A stretch of DNA of 64,000 bases from Candidatus Doolittlea endobia (GCF_900039485.1 NZ_LN999833.1:248001-312000), one strand, 5' to 3'. Positions 17,750 through 30,211 are shown, counted from the stretch's first letter. Numbers and translations: made by a program. Notes: generated by a model not told the origin, from the letters alone.

Positions 17750-20700
17750 CTATGAATAGTCAAACCACACACTTGCGACACGCCCATCCTGTCTACATTT
17801 CACATTAATAAGCTGCTAGTTCGTTGTCGAACTGCTCGACTAGTGGTCTATGATATCTATGTTAAATGCATCCACTTCACTGACGTCAGCGCTACGCTCA
17901 ACAAAGATGCGTTAAGGCGACTGCAGCAGCTGTTGGAACACAGTCCTCTTTTAGCAACCGATATTCAGCTGTGGACTTAGATAAAACGTCTACCTCAATT
18001 ACGTAAGCCGAAGTGGTAGAGAGAACTTTCTGTCCTATTGCACGACAGAATGATAAAAACAGTGTTCACCATTGAGCTATATATGTTTGCTCAAGCTAAC
18101 TCTGAGCATTGCCGCCATAAAATTTTCAACGCCGATTGGGTGATCGATGGTGCATCTATAAGCCAAGTTGCTATTCAATATGATTCAAAACACCTTCTAG
18201 TAAACTTCAGACTATATGTTATCGGCCTATAAGGACAATGCTGCGGTGATGAAGGGAGAAGTAGTAGGGCGCTTCCCAACGCGCAAACAGTGAAGTACAA
18301 CTTCCATTAGGAAGCAGCGCATATTTTAATGAAAGTCGAAACCTATAATCATCCGGCCGTCATCTCATCTTGGCCAGGCGCAGCTACTGGTTCCGGTAGT
18401 GAAATCCGTGATGAAGATAATACCGGCCGTGGCGCTAAACCGAAAGCTTCTGGTCGGAAGCTCCGTTACGTATTCCTGGCTTTGACAAGCCTGGGAAGAA
18501 GATTTTAGTTGGCCACCTAGGATGTCTTGTCAGCGCATTAAATATCATGACCAACGGCTCTTTGTGAAGATCAGCGTACAATAATTAATTTAGCCATCCC
18601 GTTTTGACTGGCTATTTTCGCATCTATGAAGAGCGCGTAGATAGTCATAACGGCATGGAGTTGCACGGTTACCATAAGCACCATTGTGCTAGTTGGCAGC
18701 ATTGGTAATATTCGTGCATCGACGTCAAAAAAAGCAAAATTAGCGTGGGCGATAAGTTTATAGTTTTTGGCGGTCCAACGATGAAGATCAGCCTTGGCGC
18801 CGGCACAGCCTCGTCGAGAATTTCCGGTCAGCTCGATAACGATTTAGATTTTGCATCTGTGCAGCGCACCAATCCTGAAATGGCACGACGCTGTCAAGCA
18901 GTCATCGATCGAGGTGAAGATAGCCCGATTCTATTTATCCATGACGTGGTGTCGGCGGTTTGGCAAACGCCATGCCGGCGCTGATCATCGACGACAAACG
19001 CGACGGACGTTTCCAACTGCGCGAGATCCCTAATGACGAGACTGGTATGAGTCCGTTGAAAATCTAGTGTAATGAATCACAAGAACGTCACTTTATAGCA
19101 ATTTCCCCTGAGCGGTTGGAAGAATTTGACGCTCTTTGCCACCGTGAGCGCGCTCTTTACGCGGTGATAGGCGAAGCGACAGAGGCGCTGCATCTCAAAG
19201 TAGACGACGCGTATTATATAGCAACAGGCCGATTGATTTGCCGCTTAATGTTTTTTGAAAAGACGCCAAAGATGCATTGGGTAGCCGTAAGCCTACAGGC
19301 TGCCGGCTACTCGCGTAATCACAATGGAATTATGCCTACCGAGGCGATTAACCGCGTATTGTATTTGCCAGCAGTTTCGGAAAACCTTCCTTCTTACCAT
19401 CAGTGCGTAGTATAACCGGAAATGGTCGCGCGTGATCAAATGATCAGCGCGTGGTAAGTGCCGAGACGGACTGCGCCGTGACAACCGCTAATTTTGACAG
19501 TTATTATGGCAAAGCGATGTCGCTAGGTAACGATCGCCAGTCGCGCTGCTAAATTGCCGCTTCCTCACGCCTAGTAGTAGGCGAGGCATTGACTAATCTG
19601 GCTGCTACATATATCGGTGATATCAGACGGGTAAATTTTCCTCCAACTGAATGGATGTCCGGGTCATCCTGGTGAAGATGCCGGCCTGTATCAGGCACTG
19701 AAAACAGTAGGCGGAAAGCTTTGCCCCGGCGCTGGGCTCAGTGCAAAGCCGAATCACGGGAAATGACGGCACCGCTGTCACTGGTCGCTCACTGTTTTCG
19801 CCAGCGTGGAAGACGTACGTGCTACCGTGACGCTACAATTACAGCCGGAACGAGATAATACATTGTTGCTTATCGATCTAGGCGCCGGTTATCAAGCTTT
19901 AGGAGCTACTGCACTGGCACAAGTGTATCCATCAGCTCGGGGGATAAAACTACTAATGTGCGCGACGTTTGTCAGTTATCCGCCTTTTCCCGCGTCATAC
20001 AATAACTAGTAGCGCGAAGGAAACTGTTACCTATCATGACCGTTCCAACGGCGGCTTGTTAGTAACACTGGCAGAAATAACGTTTGCTGGTCACTGCAGT
20101 ATCAATGTTGATATTGGTCCGCTAGGAGAGTGGTTAACTGCCCTCTTTGATGAAGAGCTGGGAGCAGTGATACAAATCGAAAAAGCTGATCGGGACGCGA
20201 TCGCAGCGCTTTTCCATCAAGAAGCTCTAACGAGCCGCTTACATTATCTTGGCTCAGGTCCAGCCCGGAGACCGTTTTATTCTGCGCGCCGGAAAGAGTG
20301 TGCTTATATAATGAAAGCTATACAACCCAGAGAATCTGGCGGCAGAAACTAGCCGGCAAATGCAGCGACTACGTGATAATCCTGAAAGTGCCATCAGGAA
20401 CACACTTCTCATCAAGATCCCAACGATCTTGGATCGGTAGCCTTAAGCTGTGATCTTAATGATGATATCGCTGCACTATTTATCGCCAAAGTCGTACGAC
20501 CGAAGATTGTCGTACTACGGGAACAAGTCGCAAACTTCCATATAGAGATGGAAGCCGATTTTCATCGCGCTGAGTTTGAGACTATCGATATGAATATGAA
20601 CGATCTGCTTATCGGAGAGAAAACCCTTAAGGATTTTCATACGCTGGTAGCTTGTGGCGGCTTCTCCTATGGCGATGTGTTGGGTGTTGGAGAAAGATGG

Positions 20701-21195
20701 CGGAGTCAATTTATTGAACCAGCGCGTGCGCAATATGTTTGAGGCTTTCCCGTCGTCCACAAGCCTTAGCGCTCTGGATTCGCAATGGATGTCAAATGAT
20801 GTCCAATTTACACGACGTACATAATAAATCCGAGCGATTTGAAGCGCGATTCAGCCTGGTAGAGGTAACGCAGTATCCGTCGCTACTGTTACATGGCATG
20901 ACCTACCTATCGCTGTTTCTCACGGAGAAGGGCAGGTAGAAGCGCGCAATACGTCGCATTTAGCAGAGATTGGGAATGCATGCCTGGTGTCTCTACGCTA
21001 CGCTATGTAGACAATTATAGTAAGGTTACTGAAAACTATCCCGCTAACCTAAATGGCTCACTTAACGGGAGAGCTATCATGATCATGCCACAATTCTGAA
21101 CGTGTTTTCCTCACAATTAGCCACTTTTGGCACCCTGCTGGGTGAGACAAATATGAGCATGGATGCAGCTGTTTCGCAATGCACGTAAGCAATTT
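17750..21195 (+). pseudogene. purL: Disrupted purL (FGAM synthase)
   Basis: PurL converts FGAR to FGAM in de novo purine synthesis. Nearly the whole gene can be followed in shifting plus-strand frames. Examples are INKLL (about 17807), [20 protein letters not shown] (about 18070), [10 protein letters not shown] (about 18330), [19 protein letters not shown] (about 18845), [18 protein letters not shown] (about 19880), YHDRSNGGLLVTLAEITFAG (about 20035), LVACGGFSYGDVLG (about 20645) and FRNARKQF at the end (about 21175). Many frameshifts and stops break it, although its length is close to the original. It is certainly inactive. Confidence 0.95.
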
Positions 21196-21449
21196 ATCTA
21201 ACTCCGAAGATTAGTTTTCGCCGGTTTATAGTTAGAGTAAAGCTCAAAGTAGATTCTATTATACTGCGAGAAATGCGCCGAGATTATGTTATGCGTCGCT
21301 TGTGCCAAGCCAGCGACTAGAGGTCAATCAGCAACAATAATGCAAACATATGTCACTCATATACTTCTATCCAAAAAAGCGCTTGAAAGCTCTCTCTCAT
21401 TAGAGAATGTTGTTCTTAAGCCTCTTTTTTGTTGTATAGATTTGTGCAC
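21196..21449. other. Short non-coding stretch
   Basis: Nothing recognised between the purL and arcA relics. Confidence 0.4.
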
Positions 21450-22065
21450 TGACTCTTTCAAATCGTCGCAGAAACAATAATCTTCCTCAATAGTGTCTAT
21501 TTTCGGCGTATCTGGTGTAAATTCAAGATACTTGCGTATGTGCCTGTATTTTCTCAAAAGTGCAGCATAGCGCGAAATTCGCTGCGGGGCAATTTGTAGC
21601 TCTCGCCTTTAAGACTCAGAAAAAACGGCTTATTAATATAGAGATACCAACCGTTAAATTGGTAACTTTCTACTAGTTTTCAAGAGTAACGTTCAGAGAC
21701 ATAGTGCGAAATAGTAGGTTAAGCACACGGATAGTAGGTTCACGCAGGTTGAACGGTTTGGTAATATAATCCGTCGGCTCCAATTTCCAGTCCAAAGATT
21801 TTATCCACTTCGTTATTGCGGCAGGTAAGAAACATTAAGGCGACGCTGGTAAGTTTACGAAACTTTCTTGCTAGTAACAAGCCATTTTTACCCGGTAGGT
21901 TAATATCTATGATAAGTGAATTAATATCATGTTCCAACAGCACTCAGTGCATCTACGCGTCGTCGGTAGCTGCATAAACTATATAGCCTTATCTTCAAAA
22001 ATCCTTTTAAGGATATTACAAATGACCAACTCATTTTCAACGACAAGGATTTGCGGCATCTGCAT
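21450..22065 (-). pseudogene. arcA: Disrupted arcA (redox response regulator)
   Basis: ArcA is the response regulator that represses aerobic metabolism at low oxygen. Minus-strand frames read MQMPQILVVENEL from 22065, [19 protein letters not shown] (about 21930), [20 protein letters not shown] (about 21840) and, near the end, IRKYLEFTPDTPK with a final FCDDL. These match E. coli ArcA in order ([33 protein letters not shown]). The DNA-binding domain is largely destroyed and several frameshifts interrupt the gene. The receiver aspartate position survives, but no working protein is possible. Confidence 0.92.
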
Positions 22066-22326
22066 GTTTACTACCTAAAGTGACTAATATCACTAAAAGA
22101 GGAGATGCTCAAGATCTGAAAGCTGTTTTGGAAGCATTCTAACTGCATTCAAAACTTGACCAAAACCTTCGCATAGTCGAAGGTGTTGCCACCAGCACCC
22201 CTAATGTATCTTAACTATGAGGTCTGCGTTCACCATCACGCATACACTACGTATCGATGTAGGCTGGGAAAGCACTGTGGCCTTTTATCGACAGGCAGAC
22301 GAACTCAAATACGTTACTAGCAAACC
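22066..22326. other. Short non-coding stretch
   Basis: A plus-strand frame around 22218-22329 (DVGWESTVAFYRQADELKYV) looks coding-like but is short and unassigned. Confidence 0.35.
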
Positions 22327-23121
22327 CTAATGATCTCTAAAGCGCTGACTCTCAACGCCTGGCACACAGCGAGGCGATTCTTTCTGTAGACACAGGCGTT
22401 GCCTCACAGCTTCAAACAGACACACTCCAGCAGCAACCGACACATTGAGTGACGAAACCGTGCCTGCCATGGGAATGCTGATAAGCTCATCGCAGTATTT
22501 TCGCGTCAGGTGACGCATGCCATCACCTTCTGAGCCCATGACTATTGCCAACGACCCAGTTAATTTACTTTGATAAATATGATGATCTGCTTCACCGACA
22601 GTGCCAACTATCCGGACATTATGTTCTTGCAGCAGACGCTGCGTACGCGCTAGATTGATCACGCGGATGAGTGGCACAGTTTCCCCAGCGCCGCTAGCCA
22701 CTTTTTTAGCGGTAGCGTTAAGCGGCGCTGTGCGATCACGCGGTACGATCACCGCATGCACTCCGGCGGCATCAGCGCAGCGTAGGCATGCGCCTAGATT
22801 ATGTGGATCGGTAACGCCATCAAGCACTAGTAGAAAAGGTGCAACTTGTTGCTTCAGAAACGCCGGGAGATTGCTTTCTTGGCATTGCCACACTTCCCGC
22901 ACGCGGGCGACGATGCCTTGATGAACGGCACCTTTCACTTTCTCGTTCAGCCACTGGCGACTCACCATCTGAATAGCGATATCCGCACTTTCCAATCGCT
23001 GAACTAGCGACTGCAAACGACGGTCATCACGTCCTTTGAGAAGATACACATCTAAGAAACGCCGATGATCACACTCCAGCAAAGCTTGTATAGCATGAAT
23101 TCCGTAAATAATTTCACTCAT
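22327..23121 (-). CDS. rlmB: 23S rRNA (Gm2251) 2'-O-methyltransferase RlmB
   Basis: RlmB methylates G2251 in the peptidyl-transferase P-loop of 23S rRNA using S-adenosylmethionine. It is a 264-residue SPOUT (TrmH) family protein; E. coli's is 243, so there is a short C-terminal extension. The SPOUT motifs are visible: [16 protein letters not shown] (about 106-121), MGSEGDGMR and [17 protein letters not shown]. It follows rnr on the same strand, as in E. coli. Confidence 0.96.
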   Translation of the reverse strand: MSEIIYGIHAIQALLECDHRRFLDVYLLKGRDDRRLQSLVQRLESADIAIQMVSRQWLNEKVKGAVHQGIVARVREVWQCQESNLPAFLKQQVAPFLLVLDGVTDPHNLGACLRCADAAGVHAVIVPRDRTAPLNATAKKVASGAGETVPLIRVINLARTQRLLQEHNVRIVGTVGEADHHIYQSKLTGSLAIVMGSEGDGMRHLTRKYCDELISIPMAGTVSSLNVSVAAGVCLFEAVRQRLCLQKESPRCVPGVESQRFRDH

Positions 23122-23369
23122 GATCGTCTTTCATCGTTAATAGATTTAGCTAATTCATTTGCTATATTAGTTAATAGCACTTATCGACACTCAACTTTCT
23201 GAACGGCGTAATGCTCTGTCCTTGGGCGGTTTATTAAGAAAATGCTTCTTTAACGATTAATTTTTCGTTACCTTTTTAGCGCGCTTCCGCCGTCGAGACT
23301 GCTGGGGATCGTCTTCGATTTGTTTATTCCGCCTACAGTGTCCATCTTCGGGCTTGTTACCTTCGTTTC

Positions 23370-25715
23370 TTATCTCTCCGTTGGTCGAGATGCACTATTA
23401 TGCTTTAAATTAGCGAGCTGTTTATCACTACGGTGACGTTGTGATAGTTTGCCTTCGTTGCCGCCGTAGATCGTCTGCTGCTGACGCTGACGTTGTCGAA
23501 TCGTTTTGCCTACGCCTCGCGACTGACGACAGCTAGAAATTAAAGAAAAATCAATTTTTCGATCGTCCATATGTACGGCTTCGACTCGAATACTGACAGT
23601 ATCGCCGAGCTGGTACACTCTACCGCTAGACTCCCCTATCAACTTCTGGCTGATATTGTCATAACGATAATAGTCATTATTCAATGATGAAATGTGCACA
23701 AGACCATCGATAAACAGTTTATCAAGACGTACGAAAAAACCAAAAGTAGCTACACTGGTGATAAGTCCGCTAAACACCTCACCAATATGATCCTGTATAA
23801 AATCACACTTCAACCAATCTGCCACATCGCGGCTTGCTTCATCGGCACGACGCTCATTCAGCGAACATTGCTGGCCCAATCGCAACATATCTTTTAACTC
23901 AAAATGCCAACCGCCGGTCGGGGTAGCGCGGCCGTTAATTTCACCGGTTTGCTGGCTAAGCAGATATTTAATTGCCCGATGCAACGCCAGATCCGGATAA
24001 CGCCGAATCGGCGAAGTAAAATGAGCATAGGTTTGTAGAGCTAACCCGAAATGGCCGCGGTTTTCTGGATCGTAAATCGCCTGTTTCATTGATCGCAACA
24101 GTATGGTTTGCAGCATTTCGTGATCCGGCCAGCTCGCAACCAGATTCATCATATCAGCATAATCCTTCGGTGCAGGTTTATCGCCGCCGCCAAGAGTCAG
24201 TCCTAGCTTGCCCAATACCGTGCGCAACGATGTGATGTGGTCCTTACTTGGCCTATCATGTACACGATAAAGCGCTGGTTCTTTGTACTTTTCAACAAAA
24301 CGTGCCGCGGCAATATTCGCCAAGATCATGCACTCTTCGAGCAGTTTATGAGCATCATTGCGCTTTACCGCTTCGATACGTTCAATACGGTGCTTTGTGT
24401 TAAAAATGAACTTGGCCTCCTCAGTTTCAAAAAAGATCCCGCCGCGCTGAACTCTGGCCTGCTCTAGCATTTGATACATTTCATGTAATTGCGTCAAAGA
24501 CTTGACGAACGGCGCGTATTGGGTGCGCAATTCCTGCTGCCCCTGCAGTGTCTGCCAAACCTTGTTATAGGTGAGACGAGCATGAGAGTGCATTACCGCT
24601 TCATAAAATTTATAACATGAAAGGCGTCCCTGAGCAGAAATGGCCATCTCGCAGACTATGCATAACCTGTCTACATGTGGATTTAACGAACATAATCCGT
24701 TGGACAGCACTTCTGGAAGCATTGGGATCACCTGTGAAGGAAAATACACTGAGGTGGCACGCCAGCTAGCTTCCTGATCGAGCGGTGTATTCGGGCGGAC
24801 GTAATAGCTGACATCAGCGATTGCCACCCATAATCGCCAACCCCCACTGCGTTTTTTCTCGCAGTATACAGCATCGTCGAAATCACGTGCATCCTCGTCG
24901 TCAATGGTTACCAGCGGTAGTGCACGTAAATCGACACGCCCACGCTTGGCTTCTTCCGGTACTTCTTCTTGTAAATTCGCAAGCTGCTGTTCGACTTCTG
25001 GCGGCCAAACATAGGGAATATCGTGCGTACGCAACGCAATATCTACCGCCATACCGGTACCCATATTATCGCCGAGCACTTCTACCACCTTACCTGTGGC
25101 TTTAGTACGCCGAGTCGGGCGCTGCGTCAATTCCACCATTACCACGCTCCCCATACAGGCGTTCTTGGTTTCTTCTGGTGGAATCAGAATATCGAAACTG
25201 AGGCGACTGTCATCCGGCACAACAAATGCGTTGTCTGCATCGGTGAAAAAACGGCCGACGATCTGGTTGGTTTTCGGTACTATTACTTGTACAATGCGGG
25301 CTTCTCGACGGCCTTTACGGTCTACACTCTGAGGCTGCGCCATGACTACATCGCCGTGAATAGCCATTTTCATCTGTTCAGAAGACAAATAATAGTCATC
25401 CTTGCTGCCTTCGATACGCAAAAAACCAAACCCGTCACGATGACCGATGACTGTGCCGCGCAATAAATCCAGGCGTTTTGGGAGCGCATAACACTGGCGC
25501 CTGGTAAAAATCAATTGTCCATCCCGCTCCATGGCGCGCAGGCGTCGACGTAAACCTTCTAGTTGGTTTTTGCTGCTGATGTTCAACTCTTGTGCTAATT
25601 CCTCTCGGCTAGTGGGCTTTCCCCGCTTAGCTAAGCAAGTGAGGATAAATTCTCGGCTGGGAATCGAGAATACGTATTTCTCTATCTCTTTTTCTAGAAA
25701 AGGATCTTGTGACAT
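23370..25715 (-). CDS. rnr: Ribonuclease R
   Basis: RNase R is a 3'-5' exoribonuclease that degrades structured RNA and takes part in rRNA quality control. It is 781 residues (E. coli 813). There is an N-terminal helix-turn-helix (about 20-80), cold-shock domains, the RNB catalytic domain with [15 protein letters not shown] (about 270-285) holding the metal-binding aspartates, and an S1 domain followed by a basic tail (about 655-781). The tail is shorter than in E. coli. In E. coli the order is purA-nsrR-rnr-rlmB; here nsrR is unrecognisable and purA is a relic. Confidence 0.97.
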   Translation of the reverse strand: MSQDPFLEKEIEKYVFSIPSREFILTCLAKRGKPTSREELAQELNISSKNQLEGLRRRLRAMERDGQLIFTRRQCYALPKRLDLLRGTVIGHRDGFGFLRIEGSKDDYYLSSEQMKMAIHGDVVMAQPQSVDRKGRREARIVQVIVPKTNQIVGRFFTDADNAFVVPDDSRLSFDILIPPEETKNACMGSVVMVELTQRPTRRTKATGKVVEVLGDNMGTGMAVDIALRTHDIPYVWPPEVEQQLANLQEEVPEEAKRGRVDLRALPLVTIDDEDARDFDDAVYCEKKRSGGWRLWVAIADVSYYVRPNTPLDQEASWRATSVYFPSQVIPMLPEVLSNGLCSLNPHVDRLCIVCEMAISAQGRLSCYKFYEAVMHSHARLTYNKVWQTLQGQQELRTQYAPFVKSLTQLHEMYQMLEQARVQRGGIFFETEEAKFIFNTKHRIERIEAVKRNDAHKLLEECMILANIAAARFVEKYKEPALYRVHDRPSKDHITSLRTVLGKLGLTLGGGDKPAPKDYADMMNLVASWPDHEMLQTILLRSMKQAIYDPENRGHFGLALQTYAHFTSPIRRYPDLALHRAIKYLLSQQTGEINGRATPTGGWHFELKDMLRLGQQCSLNERRADEASRDVADWLKCDFIQDHIGEVFSGLITSVATFGFFVRLDKLFIDGLVHISSLNNDYYRYDNISQKLIGESSGRVYQLGDTVSIRVEAVHMDDRKIDFSLISSCRQSRGVGKTIRQRQRQQQTIYGGNEGKLSQRHRSDKQLANLKHNSASRPTER

Positions 25716-26084
25716 CGTGTTACCTCCATCATAATGTCAAACAGGTTGCCGTGCTGCCAGTAGGTACGCGCACATCTATGTGGCGCGGCGGTTAGACAAT
25801 AATGCAAACAAGGCTCGAAGTAATGCAAAACTATTATGGGCGCCTACGGCAACGCCTGTTTGTAATGGCAAATATCAACCTTATATCCCACACTACTAGA
25901 CAGCGCGTAACACGCCGACTTTACAACCTCACCAAACTCTAGCGGAGTTAACTGTATCGATAAAAAGGGAACATACACAATAAGTTATAAGACTTGTTGA
26001 GTATAAATGAGGACATGCGCGGTAATGGCAAGATAAGCTATTTTGTGTATTTTAACGCATCAGGCGTCAAACGGGTCGTGTGAA
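25716..26084. other. Non-coding stretch at the nsrR position
   Basis: E. coli has nsrR between purA and rnr. I searched both strands for NsrR motifs and found none, so the gene seems erased. Confidence 0.45.
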
Positions 26085-26870
26085 ATCATGGTTTCACTTC
26101 GGTTAGGCCCGGTCGATACGATCTTCGATACACTTGATGACCTGCTTCGGGAGGCTTATTGAACGTCTTCGTAGGCTCTTTCCAGTTTTCGCCAGCGGCG
26201 TATTTGTCATCGTGAAACCATCAGGTAAGCAATAAGCGATGCATACCTGCACTTCCTGCAGACCGTCAAGCACGTCAAATTTAGTGAGGCAAAAACCGGG
26301 AAGTGAGTTGACCTGCACCAACAATCCAGTGCGACAGTGTTGGCTGTGGTATTCGATGAGGTGACGTAAGGATAGGTGCCTTGATCGATATCAAGCAGCG
26401 TGTCCTGAGCACCTTACCTTACCTTCAGCGTTTACGGCATTACGTCGGATATCATCAGGATGCTACCAGTACCGTTTTGTAATCTACCGAATTGGCCTAA
26501 TAATGTATTAGCTGAAAGCTGTAGTAGTGCATAATTTCTTTTAACTTATCAGGAAAATGACAGGCAAGAATTAAAAGGCACGACTCGGATATTATCATAC
26601 GTCTACGTACTAGAATCCCCTGTACCTCTAGCTCACTTATTTCTTTCATTAACTCTTCTGGTGACAAAAGAACGCTGTTGGCGATAACGCTGATAACGTT
26701 TCACGCAGGATGACCGTTAATAACTAAAGTGCGATCAGCATTATGGCCACCTTATTATGGCCACTTTGATCGCGTACAACATATTTTAGCCAGTTCAGTC
26801 AGCAGGTTAACAACCTTACCTTTACTTTGTCACCCCATTGAGCGCCCAGTACGATAACGCATCTCTTTAT
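26085..26870 (-). pseudogene. purA: Disrupted purA (adenylosuccinate synthetase)
   Basis: PurA makes adenylosuccinate from IMP, the first step to AMP. Minus-strand frames give VIVLGAQWGD (about 26850) followed by YVVRDQ, then [20 protein letters not shown] (about 26350-26410), and [20 protein letters not shown] with VAYCLPDG-like sequence (about 26215-26320). These match E. coli PurA in order. The relic spans about 790 bp instead of about 1,300, so roughly 500 bp are deleted, and frameshifts join the pieces. It lies between hflC and rnr, its E. coli position. Confidence 0.93.
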
Positions 26871-26965
26871 TTCACCAGATTCCTTAAAAATGGATTCTAC
26901 CATCCGCATTCCACGATTTTCAGTGCTTCTTATAGGTGATGCAGATGGCGAATCGACGCAAAAGC

Positions 26966-27970
26966 CTATCTAGTAGTACCTTTTGGCGATTTCATGAAGC
27001 GGAAAAAATCACTTTCCGGACTCAACACTATCATATCATTATTATTGAAACTATTCTCATATGCACGCAGACTACGAATAAAAGCATAAAATGCTGGGTC
27101 TTTGTTGAACGCATCGGCGTACAGCTTAGTGGTTTCCGCATCCGCTTCACCTCGGATAATCAAAGCTTGACGCTTAGCTTCAGACAACGTTCGAGTTACT
27201 TTGTAATCCGCTGCTGCGCGTAGCTTTTCGGCTTCTTCCAAGCCTTGTGAACGGTGGCGACGAGCGACGGCTTCACGTTCGGCGCGCATACGCTGATAAA
27301 TAGCGTCGGACACTTCCGTTGGCAAGTTGATTTGTTTGATACGTACGTCAACTACTTTGATTCCCAGTGCTGCCATACTATTAGGATTCACCGATGGCTG
27401 AGGGCCGCCGTTGGTCTCACGCTCCACCCGCGCGACGACGGAAGCGATAGCGTTATCAGCAGTGTTTGTTTGCAACTCTTCATCGCTACCAGACGTTCCG
27501 TTGTTTAGTGCTTCGCGCACATCAGTCATCAGACGATTTCGGGAATCAGTGACAATCCCTTTGACATCTAACCGACCAAGCTCCGAACGTAGACGATCGG
27601 AAAACTTCCGTTTCAACAATACTTCCGCCTGAGACACATCACCGCCACCGGTCGCTAGATAATAACGGCTGAAATCGCTAATACGCCATTTAATATAGGA
27701 ATCGACAATAAGGTCTTTCTTTTCCATGGTGACAAAACGATCTGCCTGGTTTTCCATCGTCTGAATGCGTGCATCAAGATTTTTTACTGTTTCGATAAAC
27801 GGTATTTTTATGTGTAGACCTGGATTGTAAATCAACGGCTTTTTATCGTCGTCGCGAAGTACTTTGCCAAATCGCAAAACAATACCACGTTGGCCTTCCT
27901 TCACAACAAACAGTGACGCACACATCACCACCAAAGTTACGACCATAATAAGAAATAAAGGCTTACGCAT
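26966..27970 (-). CDS. hflC: FtsH modulator HflC
   Basis: HflC pairs with HflK in an inner-membrane complex on the periplasmic face that surrounds and modulates the FtsH protease. It is 334 residues, identical in length to E. coli. One N-terminal membrane segment (about 4-22) is followed by an SPFH/band-7 domain (VKEGQRGIVLRFGK onwards) and a long helical region containing RMRAEREAVARRHRSQG. Only 3 nt separate it from hflK, so the two are co-translated. Confidence 0.97.
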   Translation of the reverse strand: MRKPLFLIMVVTLVVMCASLFVVKEGQRGIVLRFGKVLRDDDKKPLIYNPGLHIKIPFIETVKNLDARIQTMENQADRFVTMEKKDLIVDSYIKWRISDFSRYYLATGGGDVSQAEVLLKRKFSDRLRSELGRLDVKGIVTDSRNRLMTDVREALNNGTSGSDEELQTNTADNAIASVVARVERETNGGPQPSVNPNSMAALGIKVVDVRIKQINLPTEVSDAIYQRMRAEREAVARRHRSQGLEEAEKLRAAADYKVTRTLSEAKRQALIIRGEADAETTKLYADAFNKDPAFYAFIRSLRAYENSFNNNDMIVLSPESDFFRFMKSPKGTTR

Positions 27971-27973
27971 CCG

Positions 27974-29215
27974 TTATTCTCTCCTTTCGCGCGTGGTATC
28001 AGTACGTTGTACATTGGCATGTCGTTGATCTATGATTGTTCCACTGACGTTGCTACCTACAGCAGGTGTGGTCGCGGTACCGCCGGAGATGCCAGAAGGC
28101 AACTGCGGCAAATTAAGGGTATCGTCGCCCAAGCTAGTCTTAGTATTGCCGGTTGACGCGTTGCGCAACATCTGGTCAAGCGGCAGTACCATCAAATTAT
28201 TGCTGTCCTTGTTATTGACTAAAATTTTGCAAGTTTTACTCAGCATGCGCTCCATGGAATCAATATACATACGTTCACGGGTCATTCCCGGAGCTACTTT
28301 ATATTCCGGAAGTACTTTGGCGAACCGCTGGACTTCCCCCTGCGCTTCCATCACCGTACGGGCTTTATATGCGCGTCCTTCTTCAAGGATACGCTGCGCC
28401 TGACCGTTAGCACGAGGCTGGACTTCGTTTGAGTACGCTTCGGCTTCACGAATATATTGCTGTTCATTTTCCCGCGCAGCAATAGCGTCATCAAACGCCG
28501 CCTTTACCTCTTCCGGTGGCCTGGCGGCCTGGAAGTTAACGTCCAGAAGAGTAATGCCCATGTTATATGGCTGAATAGTATCTTCCAGAACGTGCTGAGT
28601 GTCACTGCGCACCACAGTGCGGCCTTCAGTTAGAATACGATCCATAGTATATTTACCGATAACGCCTCGTAAGGCGCTGTCAGTGGCCTGTCGCAGGCTT
28701 TCATCGGCGCTGGTTACACTGAATAGATAGAGCTTAGGGTCGGTCACGCGGTATTGCACGTTCATTTCTACTCGTACAACATTTTCATCAGCAGTTAACA
28801 TTACACCTGAGGCCGCTAGCTCCCGTACCGACTCCACATTGACCGTAGTTACGGTGTCGATGAAAACTGGTTTCCAGTTCAGGCCTGGCTGAACAAGATG
28901 GTCAAATTTCCCGAAACGCAACACTACGCCGCGTTCCGCTTCCTTGATTGTATAAAAGCCACTGCCCGCCCAAACGGCTATGATGACCGCGACTACTAGA
29001 CCGATATAATGACCGCTTCTGCTTGGCGTGCCGTTGCTGCCTTTTTTACCAAACTCGCCCAGTTTGCGGCTGAATTTATGGTAGATATCATCTAGATCGA
29101 GCGAGCTTTGTTCATGTCCACCTTTATTGTCATTGCCGTCAATGTTGTCTTTATGATCGCTATTTCCCCACGGATCACGGTCATGTCCGTGATTACCAGG
29201 CTTATTCCATGCCAT
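27974..29215 (-). CDS. hflK: FtsH modulator HflK
   Basis: HflK is the partner of HflC in the FtsH-regulating complex. It is 413 residues (E. coli 419). The cytoplasmic N-terminus is rich in Asn, Gly and Asp, a single membrane segment (about 68-88, IGLVVAVIIAVWAGSGFYTI) follows, then the SPFH domain (EAERGVVLRFGKF) and a C-terminal helical region with a low-complexity tail. The upstream hflX is a relic, so hflKC now probably has its own promoter or depends on read-through from hfq. Confidence 0.97.
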   Translation of the reverse strand: MAWNKPGNHGHDRDPWGNSDHKDNIDGNDNKGGHEQSSLDLDDIYHKFSRKLGEFGKKGSNGTPSRSGHYIGLVVAVIIAVWAGSGFYTIKEAERGVVLRFGKFDHLVQPGLNWKPVFIDTVTTVNVESVRELAASGVMLTADENVVRVEMNVQYRVTDPKLYLFSVTSADESLRQATDSALRGVIGKYTMDRILTEGRTVVRSDTQHVLEDTIQPYNMGITLLDVNFQAARPPEEVKAAFDDAIAARENEQQYIREAEAYSNEVQPRANGQAQRILEEGRAYKARTVMEAQGEVQRFAKVLPEYKVAPGMTRERMYIDSMERMLSKTCKILVNNKDSNNLMVLPLDQMLRNASTGNTKTSLGDDTLNLPQLPSGISGGTATTPAVGSNVSGTIIDQRHANVQRTDTTRERRE

Positions 29216-29339
29216 AATTTTAGCTCCACTTTACTTCCATTAGTATTCTTCAACTAAGAAAAGTATCTAGTCGGTTACGCAACCATACGGGTTAGTCTCA
29301 AGCTTGCGTAACCCCGAGTGCTTTCTTCCACTCAAGATA

Positions 29340-29640
29340 CGTTTAGCTACGTATAAAACATGTGACAAGATGATGCGGTTGAGCCAGATCTCCTTGCAGT
29401 ATTACTCTCATGTGCATGCTGAACCTGGTAACACATCGAGGCTTAATCCTGTACGATCGATCACGGCACTTACAAAGTGTGTAGGATTACACCCCTAGAC
29501 AGAAAGTTAAACTTTTAACGATCTCTGCGATCTTTTCTTTTTTACTCACTGATATTTTGGATACGACATCTTTTGATTGCCGATCACGGCATACAGGAAT
29601 GCTATTCCTGTAGTACACGCCTGTTTGTTCGACAAACCGA
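29340..29640 (-). pseudogene. hflX: Remnant of hflX (ribosome-splitting GTPase)
   Basis: Between hfq and hflK, exactly where E. coli has hflX, minus-strand frames read VIGNQKMSYPKY (about 29550-29590; E. coli VITGSRKAPHPKY), SAVIDRTGLSLDVL (about 29430-29470; E. coli CRVIDRTGLILDIF) and LQGDLAQPHHLVT (about 29372-29402; E. coli LQVELAQLRHLAT). The GTPase domain and C-terminus are gone. About 300 of the original 1,280 bp remain. Confidence 0.82.
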
Positions 29641-29740
29641 TCTCTTAACAGTCAGACAAGCGTACAACATCTCATACGAGTTATAACTACACTATATGCT
29701 AAAGCGCTATGAAATGAGCAAGAAGCAAAAAAATGTTGCT

Positions 29741-30046
29741 TCATTCGAAGTTCTCACTTACCGGCTGAGACGGTTGAAAAGCAGAGGCGCTGCTATGATG
29801 ATAACTACTGGAACCGCCACTTGGATTGTTATTATAATGTGATACAGGGCGAGCCGGTACAACAGTAGAAATAGCATGTTTGTAAACCATCTGACTGACA
29901 GTGCTTTTCAATAAAATGACAAATTGATCAAAAGATTCAATTTGGCCCTGTAATTTAATACCGTTTACCAAATAAATAGAAACCGGAACACGTTCCCGAC
30001 GCAATGCGTTTAAAAACGGGTCTTGCAAAGATTGCCCCTTCGCCAT
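29741..30046 (-). CDS. hfq: RNA chaperone Hfq
   Basis: Hfq is a hexameric Sm-like protein that pairs small RNAs with mRNAs. It is 101 residues, close to E. coli's 102. The N-terminal Sm fold is almost unchanged ([40 protein letters not shown]), while the C-terminal tail is rich in Ser, Asn and His. It is flanked by miaA and the hflX relic, the usual arrangement. Confidence 0.98.
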   Translation of the reverse strand: MAKGQSLQDPFLNALRRERVPVSIYLVNGIKLQGQIESFDQFVILLKSTVSQMVYKHAISTVVPARPVSHYNNNPSGGSSSYHHSSASAFQPSQPVSENFE

Positions 30047-30164
30047 TCTGTCGTTTCCTTATGCGCTTCTTGTTTATAAGAAGAACCATGTATTTCTAAA
30101 CAAAATAATCGTTGTAAAAAGTACGTTCAGTACCGTCAATTGCACACATCACCTAATCTAGGCG

Positions 30165-30211
30165 CTAAGGGCTGTCGTTACGAGTTAAAACAGACATGAG
30201 TTATTCTTTTT
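30165..30211 (+). repeat. Dispersed repeat R, copy D
   Basis: Reads GCTGTCGTTACGAGTTAAAA, then CAGACATGAGTTATTCTTTT. It lies in the 238-nt gap between hfq and miaA, opposite to their transcription. Confidence 0.75.
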
